Notes under the pieces: model-generated
The model's input: only the letters and a program-made list of their open reading frames with translations
Database searches by the model: none
Told to the model about the DNA's origin: nothing
Program-made: the position numbers and the translations under genes
NCBI GenBank assembly: GCA_963703555.1
Contig: CAVPEV010000046.1
Location: forward strand, 62,001 to 126,000
Reading direction: 5' to 3'
Source of the DNA: CAVPEV01 sp963703555
GTDB taxonomy: Bacteria; Actinomycetota; Actinomycetes; Actinomycetales; Cellulomonadaceae
DNA length: 64,000 nt
In this document: positions 41,623-50,380 of the stretch, one piece after another
How positions within the stretch are numbered: position 1 is the first letter of the stretch
How the letters are laid out: each line of letters begins with the position of its first letter

Positions 41623-42189
41623 GGTCAGGCCTGCTCGGGCGGGCGTGTACCGCTCGGCTCGGCAGCGTGGCCGAGGCGGGCGCCACTGCGCGCGGCGCAG
41701 ACCGACGCCGCCCCGTCCGACGCGGCTCCGTTCGCCGCTGACCTCAGGGTGCTGCCCTCAGGGTGCTGCTTGGTGCGGTAGCCCACGGCCGACCCGCGGC
41801 GCGGCAGCGCGACCCGGCGGTGGTGCTCCGGGTCGCGCTGGGCGCTGCGGCTCTCGCGTTGCTCCCCACCGGCCCTCCCTTCCACCCCACTGCGCCACGG
41901 TGCAGCGCGCCCCGAGCGCGGCGACAGCCGGTCCGGGGCGGAACTGAGCGAGCCGATGGTGTGCCGCCCGGGCGGCACTGGCCGGCACTGGCCGGCATCC
42001 GGACTGCACCGGTGACAACGCTGCCGTCCCTTGCTGACTCCCTCCACTGCGCTCCACCGGGGTGACCTGCGTCGACGTCCCCGACACGCGCAACCTTGGG
42101 GCTGCGCACCGGGGTGGGTGGTGGAAAGTGGAGTACGGTGGGGGCACTTGGAGGGAATGGGCGTGACCTGAGGTCGGGAGGAGGTCGCG
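41623..42189. other. Regulatory interval upstream of the dcw cluster
   Basis: 567 bp without a convincing gene. A perfect 14-bp tandem repeat (CCTCAGGGTGCTGC twice) lies at 41742-41769. GGCACTGGCC occurs twice in tandem near 41973-41992. The right end holds the phased mraZ operator repeats. Short open frames here show only high-GC noise. The mraZ promoter and possibly the end of the DUF3040 transcript must lie in this interval. Confidence 0.6.
42118..42161 (+). promoter_or_regulatory. MraZ operator: 10-bp-phased GTGG-type repeats
   Basis: GTGG at 42118, 42128 and 42138, TTGG at 42148 and TGGG at 42158 are spaced exactly 10 bp apart, one helical turn. Upstream of mraZ this matches the spaced TGGG/GTGG direct repeats bound by the MraZ dodecamer in other bacteria. 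Autoregulation of the cluster is inferred. The repeats end 29 bp before the mraZ start, close to where the promoter should be. Confidence 0.7.
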
Positions 42190-42666
42190 GTGAGCGTGGA
42201 GTCGGCACTCGGCGGCCTCGGTGCGGCAGCGCCGTTCCTGGGCACCTACACACCGCGACTGGACGACAAGGGCCGCCTGATCCTGCCGGCGAAGTTCCGG
42301 CCGCAGCTCGCCTCAGGGCTGGTCATGACCAAGGGGCAGGAGCGCTGCCTGTTCCTCATGCCGGTGGATGAGTTCCGGCGCCTCCACGAGGACATCCGGC
42401 GTGCGCCGGTGACGAGCAAGCAGGCCCGGGACTACCTGCGGGTGTTCCTGTCCGGCGCCAGCGACGAGGTCCCGGACCGGCAGGGCAGGGTGTCGATCCC
42501 GCCGATGCTGCGCACCTACGCCGGCCTCGGCCGCGACGTTGCCGTCATCGGGATGGGCACCCGGGTCGAGATCTGGGACCTGCCGGCCTGGGAGGCATAC
42601 CTGGCCGAGCAGGAGTCCAGCTACGCCGCGACAGCCGAGGAGGTCTTCCCCAACGGCCCGTTCTGA
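42190..42666 (+). CDS. mraZ: Transcriptional regulator MraZ
   Basis: MraZ is an AbrB-like double SpoVT-domain regulator of the division and cell-wall cluster. The 158-residue protein shows FLGTYTPRLDDKGRLILPAKFR in the first repeat and DRQGRVSIPPMLRTYAGL in the second, with the DxxxR signatures intact. A 15-residue N-terminal extension (MSVESALGGLGAAAP) precedes the usual MFLG start. It is supported by the strong GGGAGGAGG site before GTG 42190 and by the absence of a start codon at the normal position. It sits directly downstream of its probable operator repeats. Confidence 0.96.
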   Translation: MSVESALGGLGAAAPFLGTYTPRLDDKGRLILPAKFRPQLASGLVMTKGQERCLFLMPVDEFRRLHEDIRRAPVTSKQARDYLRVFLSGASDEVPDRQGRVSIPPMLRTYAGLGRDVAVIGMGTRVEIWDLPAWEAYLAEQESSYAATAEEVFPNGPF

Positions 42667-42712
42667 CCTGGGGCCGCATGCTCGCTCGGCGCCCGCCCGG
42701 TGAGACCTCCTC

Positions 42713-42754
42713 CCGGTCCGCTCTGACGCACCTTCCCCGGTGTCAGAGAACCGG
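42713..42754. promoter_or_regulatory. Long imperfect hairpin between mraZ and rsmH
   Basis: CCGGT-ccg-CTCTGA-cg-CACC pairs with GGTG-TCAGAG-a-ACCGG around a short TTCCCC loop (42713-42754), giving about 15 base pairs with small bulges. It lacks a clear T tract and lies 117 bp before rsmH. Transcript-level attenuation or processing between mraZ and rsmH is a possible role. Confidence 0.55.
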
Positions 42755-42871
42755 TGGGGGATCTGACCGGACGCGCCCGAGCCGAGCAGTCGCGGGACGG
42801 CCGCCAGGTGGGCAGGACCACCGCACGGGCGTCCCAGCACCAGTTCGCACCACGCAGCGGGGAGGAGGGGC

Positions 42872-44011
42872 ATGAGCAGGCCGCAGCCGATCGGAGACCC
42901 GGCCGCCGCAGCCGGCGACACCGGCAGGACCGACGACACCGGCAGGACCGACGACACCGGCAGGACCGACGACACCGGCGCGTGGAGCGCCTCGGCGCCC
43001 GACCCGGCCGCGGCTGGCCCGAGCCCCGCGCGGCACCTGCCCGTGCTCCTGGACCGCTGCCTGGAGCTGCTCGCGCCGGCGCTGGCCGGTCCCGACGCGG
43101 TACTCGTCGACGCCACGCTGGGCCTGGGAGGCCACGCCGAGGCGGTGCTCGCCCGGTTCCCGGGTGCGCGCGTCGTCGGCATCGACCGCGACCCGCAGGC
43201 GCTGACCCTGGCGACGAGCCGGTTGGCCGGCTACGGGGGCCGCCTGGTCGCGGTGCACGCCACCTACGACGCCATCCCCCAGGTGCTCGCCGGCCTCGGG
43301 ATCCCGGCCGCCCAGGCGGTCCTCATGGACCTGGGCGTGTCCTCCCTGCAGCTGGACGAGACCAGCCGCGGATTCTCCTATGCCCACGATGCTCCCCTGG
43401 ACATGCGGATGGACCCGACGACGGGCATCACCGCGGCCGACGTGGTCAACGGCTACGACGAGGCCGAGCTGGTGCGTGTGCTGCGCGCGTACGGCGAAGA
43501 GCGCCACGCCCGTCGGATCGCGCACCGGCTGGTCGCTCGTCGGGCGGTCGCACCGGTGATGCGCACCGGCGACCTGGTCGACGTGGTCCGGTCGGCCGTG
43601 CCGGCCACGGCGCCGGGTGGGCACCCCGCGAAGCGGACGTTCCAGGCGCTGCGGATCGAGGTCAACGGCGAGCTCGAGACGCTTGCCCGCGCGCTCCCGG
43701 CGGCCGTGGAGTCCCTGGCCGTCGGCGGACGCATCGTCGTCGAGTCGTACCACTCGCTGGAGGACCGCATGGTCAAGCGCACGTTGGCGGCAGGTGCGAG
43801 CTCCAGCGCGCCGGCCGGCCTGCCCGTCGAGCCCCAGACGCACCGGCCGTACCTGCGACTGCTCACCCGGGGTGCGGAGGAGGCGGACGCGGCCGAGCTG
43901 GCGCGCAACCCTCGGGCCCGGTCGGTGCGGCTGCGGGCGGCCGAACGGCTGCGGCCCACGCCCGAGCACCTGCGGCCCATCGTCGAGGCCGGCCCGCGGA
44001 GCCCACGGTGA
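42872..44011 (+). CDS. rsmH: 16S rRNA (cytosine-N4)-methyltransferase RsmH
   Basis: RsmH methylates C1402 of 16S rRNA. The 379-residue protein has VLVDATLGLGGHAEAVLARFP, VVGIDRDPQALTLA, VLMDLGVSSLQLDE, RGFSYAHDAPLDMRMD, and C-terminal GGRIVVESYHSLEDRMVKR. The first ~50 residues are an unusual low-complexity extension carrying three 18-bp coding repeats. ATG 42872 follows GAGGAGGGG. The stop overlaps the ftsL start (GTGA). Confidence 0.96.
   Translation: MSRPQPIGDPAAAAGDTGRTDDTGRTDDTGRTDDTGAWSASAPDPAAAGPSPARHLPVLLDRCLELLAPALAGPDAVLVDATLGLGGHAEAVLARFPGARVVGIDRDPQALTLATSRLAGYGGRLVAVHATYDAIPQVLAGLGIPAAQAVLMDLGVSSLQLDETSRGFSYAHDAPLDMRMDPTTGITAADVVNGYDEAELVRVLRAYGEERHARRIAHRLVARRAVAPVMRTGDLVDVVRSAVPATAPGGHPAKRTFQALRIEVNGELETLARALPAAVESLAVGGRIVVESYHSLEDRMVKRTLAAGASSSAPAGLPVEPQTHRPYLRLLTRGAEEADAAELARNPRARSVRLRAAERLRPTPEHLRPIVEAGPRSPR
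42917..42976 (+). repeat. 18-bp tandem repeat in the rsmH N-terminus
   Basis: GACACCGGCAGGACCGAC is repeated perfectly three times (42917-42970), with the start of a fourth copy. Each unit encodes DTGRTD, so copy-number changes would keep the frame. The segment is outside the conserved methyltransferase core. Confidence 0.95.
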
Positions 44012-44439
44012 GCGGCTCGTCCGCGGCGCTCGCCCACCCCGCGCGGCCGAGCGCGCCTCGGCCGGTCTCGGATCCGCACGCCGAGCCGGACCCCCGTCCG
44101 CGGCTGCGACTCGTCCGCCCGCCCCAGGCGTCCCGGAGCCGGGTTCCGTTCATCCTCGGGTGCATGGGTCTGCTCGTCGCGGCTCTGCTGTGCGCCCTCG
44201 TGCTCAACACCTCCATGGCACGCGGCGCGTACGAGAAGGCCGACATGGACCGCCAGCTGGCTCGTCTCGCCCAGGACGAGCGGGACCTCACCTCCCAGAT
44301 CGACCAGGAGTCCTCCCCGGCCCGGTTGGCTGACTCGGCGCGCGCGCTGGGCATGGTGCCGTCCGGCACCACGGCCTGGCTGCGCCTGTCCGACGGGACC
44401 GTGCACGGCCTGCCGACGCCGGCCGGGGCGCAGCGATGA
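44008..44439 (+). CDS. ftsL: Cell division protein FtsL
   Basis: This 143-residue bitopic septal protein has a basic Pro-rich cytoplasmic N-terminus, one transmembrane helix (VPFILGCMGLLVAALLCALVLN) and a periplasmic coiled coil (ADMDRQLARLAQDERDLTSQIDQESS). The C-terminal LGMVPSG is a typical FtsL/septum-formation end. The assignment rests on this topology and its position between rsmH and ftsI. The GTG start overlaps the rsmH stop and the gene overlaps ftsI (ATGA). FtsL joins the FtsQ-FtsW-FtsI assembly. Confidence 0.9.
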   Translation: MSGSSAALAHPARPSAPRPVSDPHAEPDPRPRLRLVRPPQASRSRVPFILGCMGLLVAALLCALVLNTSMARGAYEKADMDRQLARLAQDERDLTSQIDQESSPARLADSARALGMVPSGTTAWLRLSDGTVHGLPTPAGAQR

Positions 44440-46253
44440 GCCCGACGGCAGGCGCCCGGGCTGCCGGGCCGTCCCGCGGACCCGTCGCTCGGTCCTCGGG
44501 CGAAGCCGCCGCCAGGCGGCGGACCGGCGTGGGCCGGCCGCGGCGCCGGCAGGGTGCGCTGCTCGTCACGGTGCTGGCCCTGCTCGCCGTGTTCGGGGCG
44601 CGGCTGGTCTACCTGCAGGGGTTCCGGGGTCAAGCGGTCGCCCAGGAGGCGTTGGCGTCCCGGCTCACGCCACCGATCACGCTGCTCGCCCCGCGGGGAC
44701 AGATCACCGACGCCACCGGCGTCGTCCTGGCGACCTCCGTCGAGCGGTACACCGTCGTGGCGGACCAGACCGCCGTGGCGGGATGGGTGGACCGGACCGA
44801 TCCGAGGCTGGCTGGGCCGGCAGGGGCTGCCCACGTGCTGGCGCCGCTGCTGGGTCTCAACGACGCGGAGCTGGGCGCCCGGCTGGTCGGCACCGCGCGC
44901 TACACGGTGATCGCGCGCAGCGTGCTCCCCGAGGTGTGGCGCGCGGTGCAGGACCTGCGGGTCGCCGGGATCACCGCCGAGCGGACGGACGAGCGGACCT
45001 ATCCCGACGGCAGCGTGGCCGGGCGGGTCCTCGGCTGGGTGGACCGGGACGGTACGGGCACGCAGGGCATCGAGGGCGCGCTGAACGACCGGCTCGCCGG
45101 CACGCCGGGCTCCCTGGTGTACGAGCGCGGCCTGGGGGGCCAGCAGATCCCGGGCGGCTACCAGCGGGAGACCCCGGCCGTGCCCGGCGAGGCCGTCCAG
45201 CTGACGCTGCTGTCCGACCTGCAGTGGAAGGCCGAGGAGGCGATCCGCACGCAGGTCGCGGCGACCGGCGCCAGCTCCGGCGCGCTCGTGGCCCTCGACG
45301 TGACGACGGGGGAGGTCCTCGCCCTGGCGGACTCCCGGTCGCTCGACCCGAACGATCCCGGCGCCAGTGCTGACCTGGGTGGTCCGAGCGCCCTGACGGA
45401 CATCTTCGAGCCCGGGTCGACCGCGAAGGTCATCACGATGGCGGAGCTGCTGGATGCCGGGCTGGCGGACCCGTCGACCCAATACCAGGTGACCGACACC
45501 TACACCACACCGAACGGCCAGACCTTCACCGACTCGCACCCGCACGGCGTGGAGAACCTCACCCTCACGGGGATCCTCGCGAAGTCGTCGAACTCCGGGA
45601 CGGTGATGGTCGGCCAGGACGTGCCGGCGCAGGTGCGCTACGACTACCTGGCGAAGTTCGGCTTCGGGAGCCGCACGGGCGTCGAGCTGCGCGACGAGCC
45701 GGGGATCCTGCTGCCGCTGGACCGCTGGGACGGCCGGACGAAGTACACCGTGTTGTTCGGTCAGGGTGGCATCTCGGTGACCGCACTGCAGGCGACGACG
45801 GTGTACGCGACGATCGCCAACCACGGGGTGCGCGTGCAGCCCCACCTCGTCAAGGGGTGGACGGCGGCCGACGGGACCGCTGTCCCCGCCGAGCCCGCGG
45901 CCGCCACCCAGGTGGTCTCCGCCCGGACCGCGGACACCCTGCTGACCATGCTCGAGTCTGCCGTCGACGAGGGGACCGGCAGCGCGGCGGCCATCCCCGG
46001 GTACCGCGTCGCCGGCAAGACGGGCACCGCCCAGAAGTTCGCCCCGGCGGGCATCACGGCGTCCTTCATCGGCGTCGCGCCGGCGGACTCCCCCAGGATC
46101 GCGGTGGGGGTCTTCCTGCAGGACCCGACGACGGCGGTGTACGGCGGCGACGTCGCCGCGCCGGTGTTCTCGGCCGTGGCCGGCTACGCCCTGCAGGAAC
46201 TCGACGTGGCGCCCAGTGGAGCTCCGGCGACGCTCTTCCCGACCACCTGGTGA
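44436..46253 (+). CDS. ftsI: Septal peptidoglycan transpeptidase FtsI (class B PBP)
   Basis: This 605-residue protein cross-links septal peptidoglycan together with FtsW. It has a basic cytoplasmic tail, one transmembrane helix (LLVTVLALLAVFGARLVYLQ), a dimerisation domain (RGQITDATGVVLATS) and a transpeptidase domain. The penicillin-binding residues are Ser328 in STAK, Ser384-x-Asn386 in SSN, and Lys528-Thr-Gly. There is no PASTA domain. ATG 44436 overlaps the ftsL stop, indicating translational coupling. Confidence 0.95.
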   Translation: MSPTAGARAAGPSRGPVARSSGEAAARRRTGVGRPRRRQGALLVTVLALLAVFGARLVYLQGFRGQAVAQEALASRLTPPITLLAPRGQITDATGVVLATSVERYTVVADQTAVAGWVDRTDPRLAGPAGAAHVLAPLLGLNDAELGARLVGTARYTVIARSVLPEVWRAVQDLRVAGITAERTDERTYPDGSVAGRVLGWVDRDGTGTQGIEGALNDRLAGTPGSLVYERGLGGQQIPGGYQRETPAVPGEAVQLTLLSDLQWKAEEAIRTQVAATGASSGALVALDVTTGEVLALADSRSLDPNDPGASADLGGPSALTDIFEPGSTAKVITMAELLDAGLADPSTQYQVTDTYTTPNGQTFTDSHPHGVENLTLTGILAKSSNSGTVMVGQDVPAQVRYDYLAKFGFGSRTGVELRDEPGILLPLDRWDGRTKYTVLFGQGGISVTALQATTVYATIANHGVRVQPHLVKGWTAADGTAVPAEPAAATQVVSARTADTLLTMLESAVDEGTGSAAAIPGYRVAGKTGTAQKFAPAGITASFIGVAPADSPRIAVGVFLQDPTTAVYGGDVAAPVFSAVAGYALQELDVAPSGAPATLFPTTW

Positions 46254-46336
46254 GCCCCGCCGACCTGGTGCCGGCCGCGGTCCGGGCGACACCTGCCGCC
46301 GGGGGGTCGGAGGATCCCCGGGGTACATTCGTGCCC

Positions 46337-47869
46337 ATGACCCGAGGTCGGATGCGCCCCGCGCGCCCCACCCCCCATCGGGTCGACGACCTGGCCGCCG
46401 CCTTCGGCCTCGAGGCCCGGGCGGTGCCGCCGGACCTGGTGGTCACCTCCGTCACCTCCGACAGCCGGTCGGTCGTGCCGGGTGACCTGCTCGTGGCACT
46501 CCCCGGGGCCCGTACCCACGGCGCCCGGCACGCCGCGGAGGCGTGGCGGGCCGGGGCGGTGGCCGTGCTCACCGACCCGGCCGGAGCCGCTCTGCTCGGC
46601 CCGGAGGTGCCCGTGCTCATGGCAGCGGACCCCCGTGCCCTGCTCGGCCCGGTGGCTGCCGCCGTGCACGACCATCCGGCTCGTGCGCTGCGGACCTACG
46701 CGGTGACCGGGACCAACGGGAAGACCACCACCACGTACCTGCTCGACCGTCTCGAGCAGCTGCTCGGTCGGCGTACGGGCCTGGTGGGTACCGTCCAGAC
46801 CCGGTCCGGCGACCGGGTGCTGCCGAGCCGGCTGACCACTCCGGAGGCGGACGAGCTGCAGGGTGTGCTGGCCGTGATGCGGCAGGACGGCGTCGAGTCG
46901 CTGGCCATGGAGGTCTCCTCGCACGCGCTGGTCGCCCGGCGGGTGGACGGGCTGGTGTTCGACGTGGCGGGGTTCACCAACCTCAGCCAGGACCACCTCG
47001 ACTTCCACGGCGACATGGACAGCTACCTGGCGGCGAAGGCACGGCTGTTCACCCCGGAGCACGCCCGCCGGGGCGTGGTCGTGGTCGACGGACCCTGGGG
47101 CCGCCGGCTCGTGTCGTCCGCACGCATCCCGGTCGTCACCCTCGCCCCGGCCGGGCAGCTCGGGACCGACGCGGACTGGCGGGTGGACGGGCAGCCCGAC
47201 GGCTTCCGCGTCCGGCACCGGGACGGGCGGACGGTGACCACGTCCACGACGCTGCCCGGCGCCTTCAACGTCACGAACGCGGCCCTGGCTCTGGTGATGG
47301 CCGTCGAGGCGGGTACCGATCCGGACGAGCTGCAGGCAGCCCTCGATCGCGCCGGCGGCCTGGCCGTGGCCGTGCCCGGCCGGATGGAGGTCATGGGCCG
47401 GGCACCGCGGGTCGTCGTCGACTTCGCACACAATCCTGAAGCGCTGGCGCGGGCGCTGGATGCGTTGGCTCCCAGCACTGCGGGCCGGCTCGTCGTCGTG
47501 TTCGGGGCGACCGGCGAGCGCGACACCGGCAAGCGCCCGCTGATGGGCCGGGTCGCCGCGGAGCGGGCCGACATCGTCGTCGTGACCGACGACGACCCGC
47601 ACGGGGAGGCGCCCGGACCCATCCGCGCCGCAGTGCTGTTCGGCGCGCGGTCCGCGGGCCGCGCCGTGCCGGTGCACGAGATCGCCTCGCGCGCCGACGC
47701 CATCGCTCGGACCATCGCTGCGGTCCAGCCGCAGGACACCGTGCTCGTCGCCGGTCGTGGCCACGAGACCGTCCAGGACGTCGACGGCGTCGACGTGCCG
47801 CTCGACGATCGAACCGAGGCGCGCAGGGCTCTGGCCGCGCGGACGTCGGCAGCGGCCGGCCGGCCGTGA
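46337..47869 (+). CDS. murE: UDP-MurNAc-L-Ala-D-Glu ligase MurE with non-DAP motif
   Basis: MurE adds the third, diamino, residue to the peptidoglycan precursor. The 510-residue protein has the P-loop TGTNGKTTTT (Lys129), EVSSHAL and FAHNPEAL. Where DAP-adding enzymes carry DNPR, this one has Asp419-Asp420-Pro421-His422 (VTDDDPHGEAP). Loss of the arginine that contacts the DAP carboxylate points to lysine or ornithine as substrate. This is an inference from known families. ATG 46337 is the preferred start; GTG 46331 is an alternative. About 80 bp separate it from ftsI. Confidence 0.94.
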   Translation: MTRGRMRPARPTPHRVDDLAAAFGLEARAVPPDLVVTSVTSDSRSVVPGDLLVALPGARTHGARHAAEAWRAGAVAVLTDPAGAALLGPEVPVLMAADPRALLGPVAAAVHDHPARALRTYAVTGTNGKTTTTYLLDRLEQLLGRRTGLVGTVQTRSGDRVLPSRLTTPEADELQGVLAVMRQDGVESLAMEVSSHALVARRVDGLVFDVAGFTNLSQDHLDFHGDMDSYLAAKARLFTPEHARRGVVVVDGPWGRRLVSSARIPVVTLAPAGQLGTDADWRVDGQPDGFRVRHRDGRTVTTSTTLPGAFNVTNAALALVMAVEAGTDPDELQAALDRAGGLAVAVPGRMEVMGRAPRVVVDFAHNPEALARALDALAPSTAGRLVVVFGATGERDTGKRPLMGRVAAERADIVVVTDDDPHGEAPGPIRAAVLFGARSAGRAVPVHEIASRADAIARTIAAVQPQDTVLVAGRGHETVQDVDGVDVPLDDRTEARRALAARTSAAAGRP

Positions 47870-47906
47870 CGAGGACGACCCTGCGGGCTCGAGGAGGCCG
47901 CCGGCC

Positions 47907-49301
47907 ATGATCAGGCTCACCGCGGCCGAGGTGGCCGCCGCGACGGGCGGCCGGCTGGCAGCCGATCCCGGGACGGTGGTCGACGGACCGGTCGTCATCG
48001 ACTCACGGTCGGTGCAGCCCGGCTCGCTGTTCGTGGCCCTGCCCGGGGAGCGGGTGGACGGCCACGACTATGCGGGCGCTGCCGCGTCGGCCGGCGCTGC
48101 GCTCGTGCTGGCCGGCCGACCGGTCGGCGTGCCGGCCGTGCTCGTCGAGGACCCCCAGGCGGCCCTCGGTCTGCTCGCCGCCGAGGTGCTGCGGCGGTTG
48201 CGGTCCGGTCTGACCGTCGTCGCCGTGACGGGTTCCTACGGCAAGACCACGACCAAGGACCTGCTGGCCCACCTGCTCAGCGGTCTGGGGTCGACCGTCG
48301 CGCCGGTCGGGTCCTTCAACAACGAGATCGGCATGCCGCTCACCGTGCTCCAGGTCGACGCGGCGACCCGCTACCTGGTGCTGGAGATGGGCGCCAGCGC
48401 GGTGGGCAACCTCACCTATCTCACCGGCATCGCCCCGCCCGACGTCGCCGTGGTCCTCGCCGTCGGTGCGGCACACCTGGGGCAGTTCGGCAGCATCGAG
48501 GCCGTGGCTCGGGCGAAGGGCGAGCTCGTCGAGGGCCTGACGCCCGGCGGGACGGCGGTGCTCAACGCCGACGACGAGCGGGTCGCCGCCATGGCGGGCC
48601 GGGCAGCGGGCCCCATCGTGACCTTCGGGCGCTCCGCGGCAGCCGACGTGCGCGCCGCGGACGTCGGGGTCGACGCTGCGGGGCGAGCGCACTTCCGGCT
48701 GGAGACGCCGGACGGGTCCTCGCACCCGGTCGCCCTGGGTCTGGTCGGCGAGCACCACCTGCACAACGCGCTGGCCGCGGCGGCCGTGGCGGTCCGGCTC
48801 GGGATGGCGCCGGAGCAGGCCGCCCGGCGGCTGTCCGGGACTGGCCCGGCCAGCCCGCACCGGATGCACGTCGTGGACCGGGCCGACGGGGTCACGGTCG
48901 TCGACGACGCGTACAACGCCAACCCGGGCTCCGTGCGTGCCGCGCTGCGCACGCTGGCCACGCTCGCCGGGCGCGACCGCCGATCGGTCGCCGTGCTGGG
49001 CGAGATGCGTGAGCTGGGCGCGGCCTCCCGCGCCGAGCACGAGGCGATCGGTCTCCAGGTGGTCCGCCTGAACATCGCGCTGACGGTCGTCGTCGGGCCC
49101 GCGGCCCGGGCGATCGCCGCCGGGGCGGTCCGCGAGGGGTCCTGGGGAGAGGAGGTCGTCACGGTCGACGACGTGGACGCCGCCGCGACGTTCCTGCGCG
49201 ACGAACTGCGGCCAGGGGACGTCGTCCTGGTCAAGGCGTCCTTCGGTGCCGGGCTGTGGCGGCTGGCTGACCGGCTCGTCGCCGACCCGGTGGGCGCATG
49301 A
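47907..49301 (+). CDS. murF: UDP-MurNAc-tripeptide D-Ala-D-Ala ligase MurF
   Basis: MurF adds D-Ala-D-Ala to the UDP-MurNAc-tripeptide in the cytoplasm. The 464-residue protein has DSRSVQPGSLFVALPGERVDGHDY at the N-terminus, the ATP loop VTGSYGKTTTK, NNEIGMPLT, MGAS, EHHLHNALAA, and VVDDAYNANPGS. ATG 47907 has GAGGAGG 9 nt upstream. The stop overlaps mraY (ATGA). Confidence 0.96.
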   Translation: MIRLTAAEVAAATGGRLAADPGTVVDGPVVIDSRSVQPGSLFVALPGERVDGHDYAGAAASAGAALVLAGRPVGVPAVLVEDPQAALGLLAAEVLRRLRSGLTVVAVTGSYGKTTTKDLLAHLLSGLGSTVAPVGSFNNEIGMPLTVLQVDAATRYLVLEMGASAVGNLTYLTGIAPPDVAVVLAVGAAHLGQFGSIEAVARAKGELVEGLTPGGTAVLNADDERVAAMAGRAAGPIVTFGRSAAADVRAADVGVDAAGRAHFRLETPDGSSHPVALGLVGEHHLHNALAAAAVAVRLGMAPEQAARRLSGTGPASPHRMHVVDRADGVTVVDDAYNANPGSVRAALRTLATLAGRDRRSVAVLGEMRELGAASRAEHEAIGLQVVRLNIALTVVVGPAARAIAAGAVREGSWGEEVVTVDDVDAAATFLRDELRPGDVVLVKASFGAGLWRLADRLVADPVGA

Positions 49302-50380
49302 GAGCCGTCCTCGTGGCCGGTGGGCTGGCCATGGTCGTGTCCCTGCTGGTCACGCCCCTGCTGATCCGGCTGCTGGTGCGCCACCAGCTCGGCCAGTTCA
49401 TCCGGCAGGACGGCCCGACGGCTCACTACACGAAGCGCGGGACCCCCACCATGGGGGGCCTGGTCATCATCGGTGCCAGCCTTGTCGGCTGGGGAGGTGC
49501 GCTCCTGACCACCGGCCACCGCCCGTACGCCTCGGCGCTCCTCGTGTTCTTCCTCATGGTCGGTCTCGGGCTGGTCGGCTTTCTCGACGACTACCTCAAG
49601 ATCTCCCGGCAGAACAGCCTCGGTCTCAAGGCTCGCTGGAAGATCCTCGGTCAAGGTCTCGTGGGCATCGCCTTCGCCGTGCTGGCCCTGCAGTTCCCCG
49701 ACACCCTCGGACGCGCGCCCGCCTCCACCCGGATCTCCGTGGTCCGGGACACCAACCTGGACCTTGCGTTCGCCGGACGGACGCTCGGCATCGTGCTGTT
49801 CGTCTTGTGGGCCAATTTCCTCATCACGGCGTGGTCGAACGCGGTCAACCTCACCGACGGCCTGGACGGGCTCGCCACCGGCGTCTCGCTCATCGTGTTC
49901 GGGGCCTACGTCCTGGTTGGCGTGTGGCAGGTGAACCAGAACTGCCGGTTCCTCGGTGCGGCGGACCCACGCTGCTACGACACCCGGGACCCGTTGGCGA
50001 TGGCGGTGGTGGCAGCGGCCATCACCGGGGCGTGCTTCGGGTTCCTGTGGTGGAACACCAGCCCGGCGCGCATCTTCATGGGGGACACCGGCTCGCTGGC
50101 CCTCGGCGGGGCGTTCGCCGGCCTGTCCATCGTGACGCACACGGAGGTGCTCGCGGCGATCATCGGCGGCCTGTTCGTGCTCGAGGTCCTCTCCGACGTG
50201 GTGCAAGTCGGGTTCTTCAAGCTGACCCGACGGCGGGTGCTGCGGATGGCTCCGTTGCATCACCACTTCGAGCTGTCCGGCTGGGGCGAGGTGACCATCG
50301 TCGTGCGGTTCTGGCTGATCGCAGGACTGTGTGTCGCGGCGGGCGCCGGTCTCTTCTACGGGGAGTGGGTGGCTGGGTAG
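49298..50380 (+). CDS. mraY: Phospho-MurNAc-pentapeptide translocase MraY
   Basis: MraY transfers phospho-MurNAc-pentapeptide to undecaprenyl phosphate, making lipid I at the inner face of the membrane. The 360-residue protein has about ten transmembrane helices. Conserved loops are KRGTPTMGG, FLDDYLKI, NAVNLTDGLDGLATG, and MGDTGSLALGG with RMAPLHHHFEL. The first Asp-rich and last His-rich motifs are catalytic. It is translated with murF through the ATGA overlap. Confidence 0.97.
   Translation: MRAVLVAGGLAMVVSLLVTPLLIRLLVRHQLGQFIRQDGPTAHYTKRGTPTMGGLVIIGASLVGWGGALLTTGHRPYASALLVFFLMVGLGLVGFLDDYLKISRQNSLGLKARWKILGQGLVGIAFAVLALQFPDTLGRAPASTRISVVRDTNLDLAFAGRTLGIVLFVLWANFLITAWSNAVNLTDGLDGLATGVSLIVFGAYVLVGVWQVNQNCRFLGAADPRCYDTRDPLAMAVVAAAITGACFGFLWWNTSPARIFMGDTGSLALGGAFAGLSIVTHTEVLAAIIGGLFVLEVLSDVVQVGFFKLTRRRVLRMAPLHHHFELSGWGEVTIVVRFWLIAGLCVAAGAGLFYGEWVAG

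Noticed and set aside
41763..42065. A small gene between DUF3040 and mraZ
   Set aside because: The 100-residue product is Pro/Ala/Arg-rich with no conserved features or ribosome-binding site.
42917..42970. CRISPR array at the rsmH start
   Set aside because: The 18-bp units are directly adjacent without spacers and are within a coding frame.
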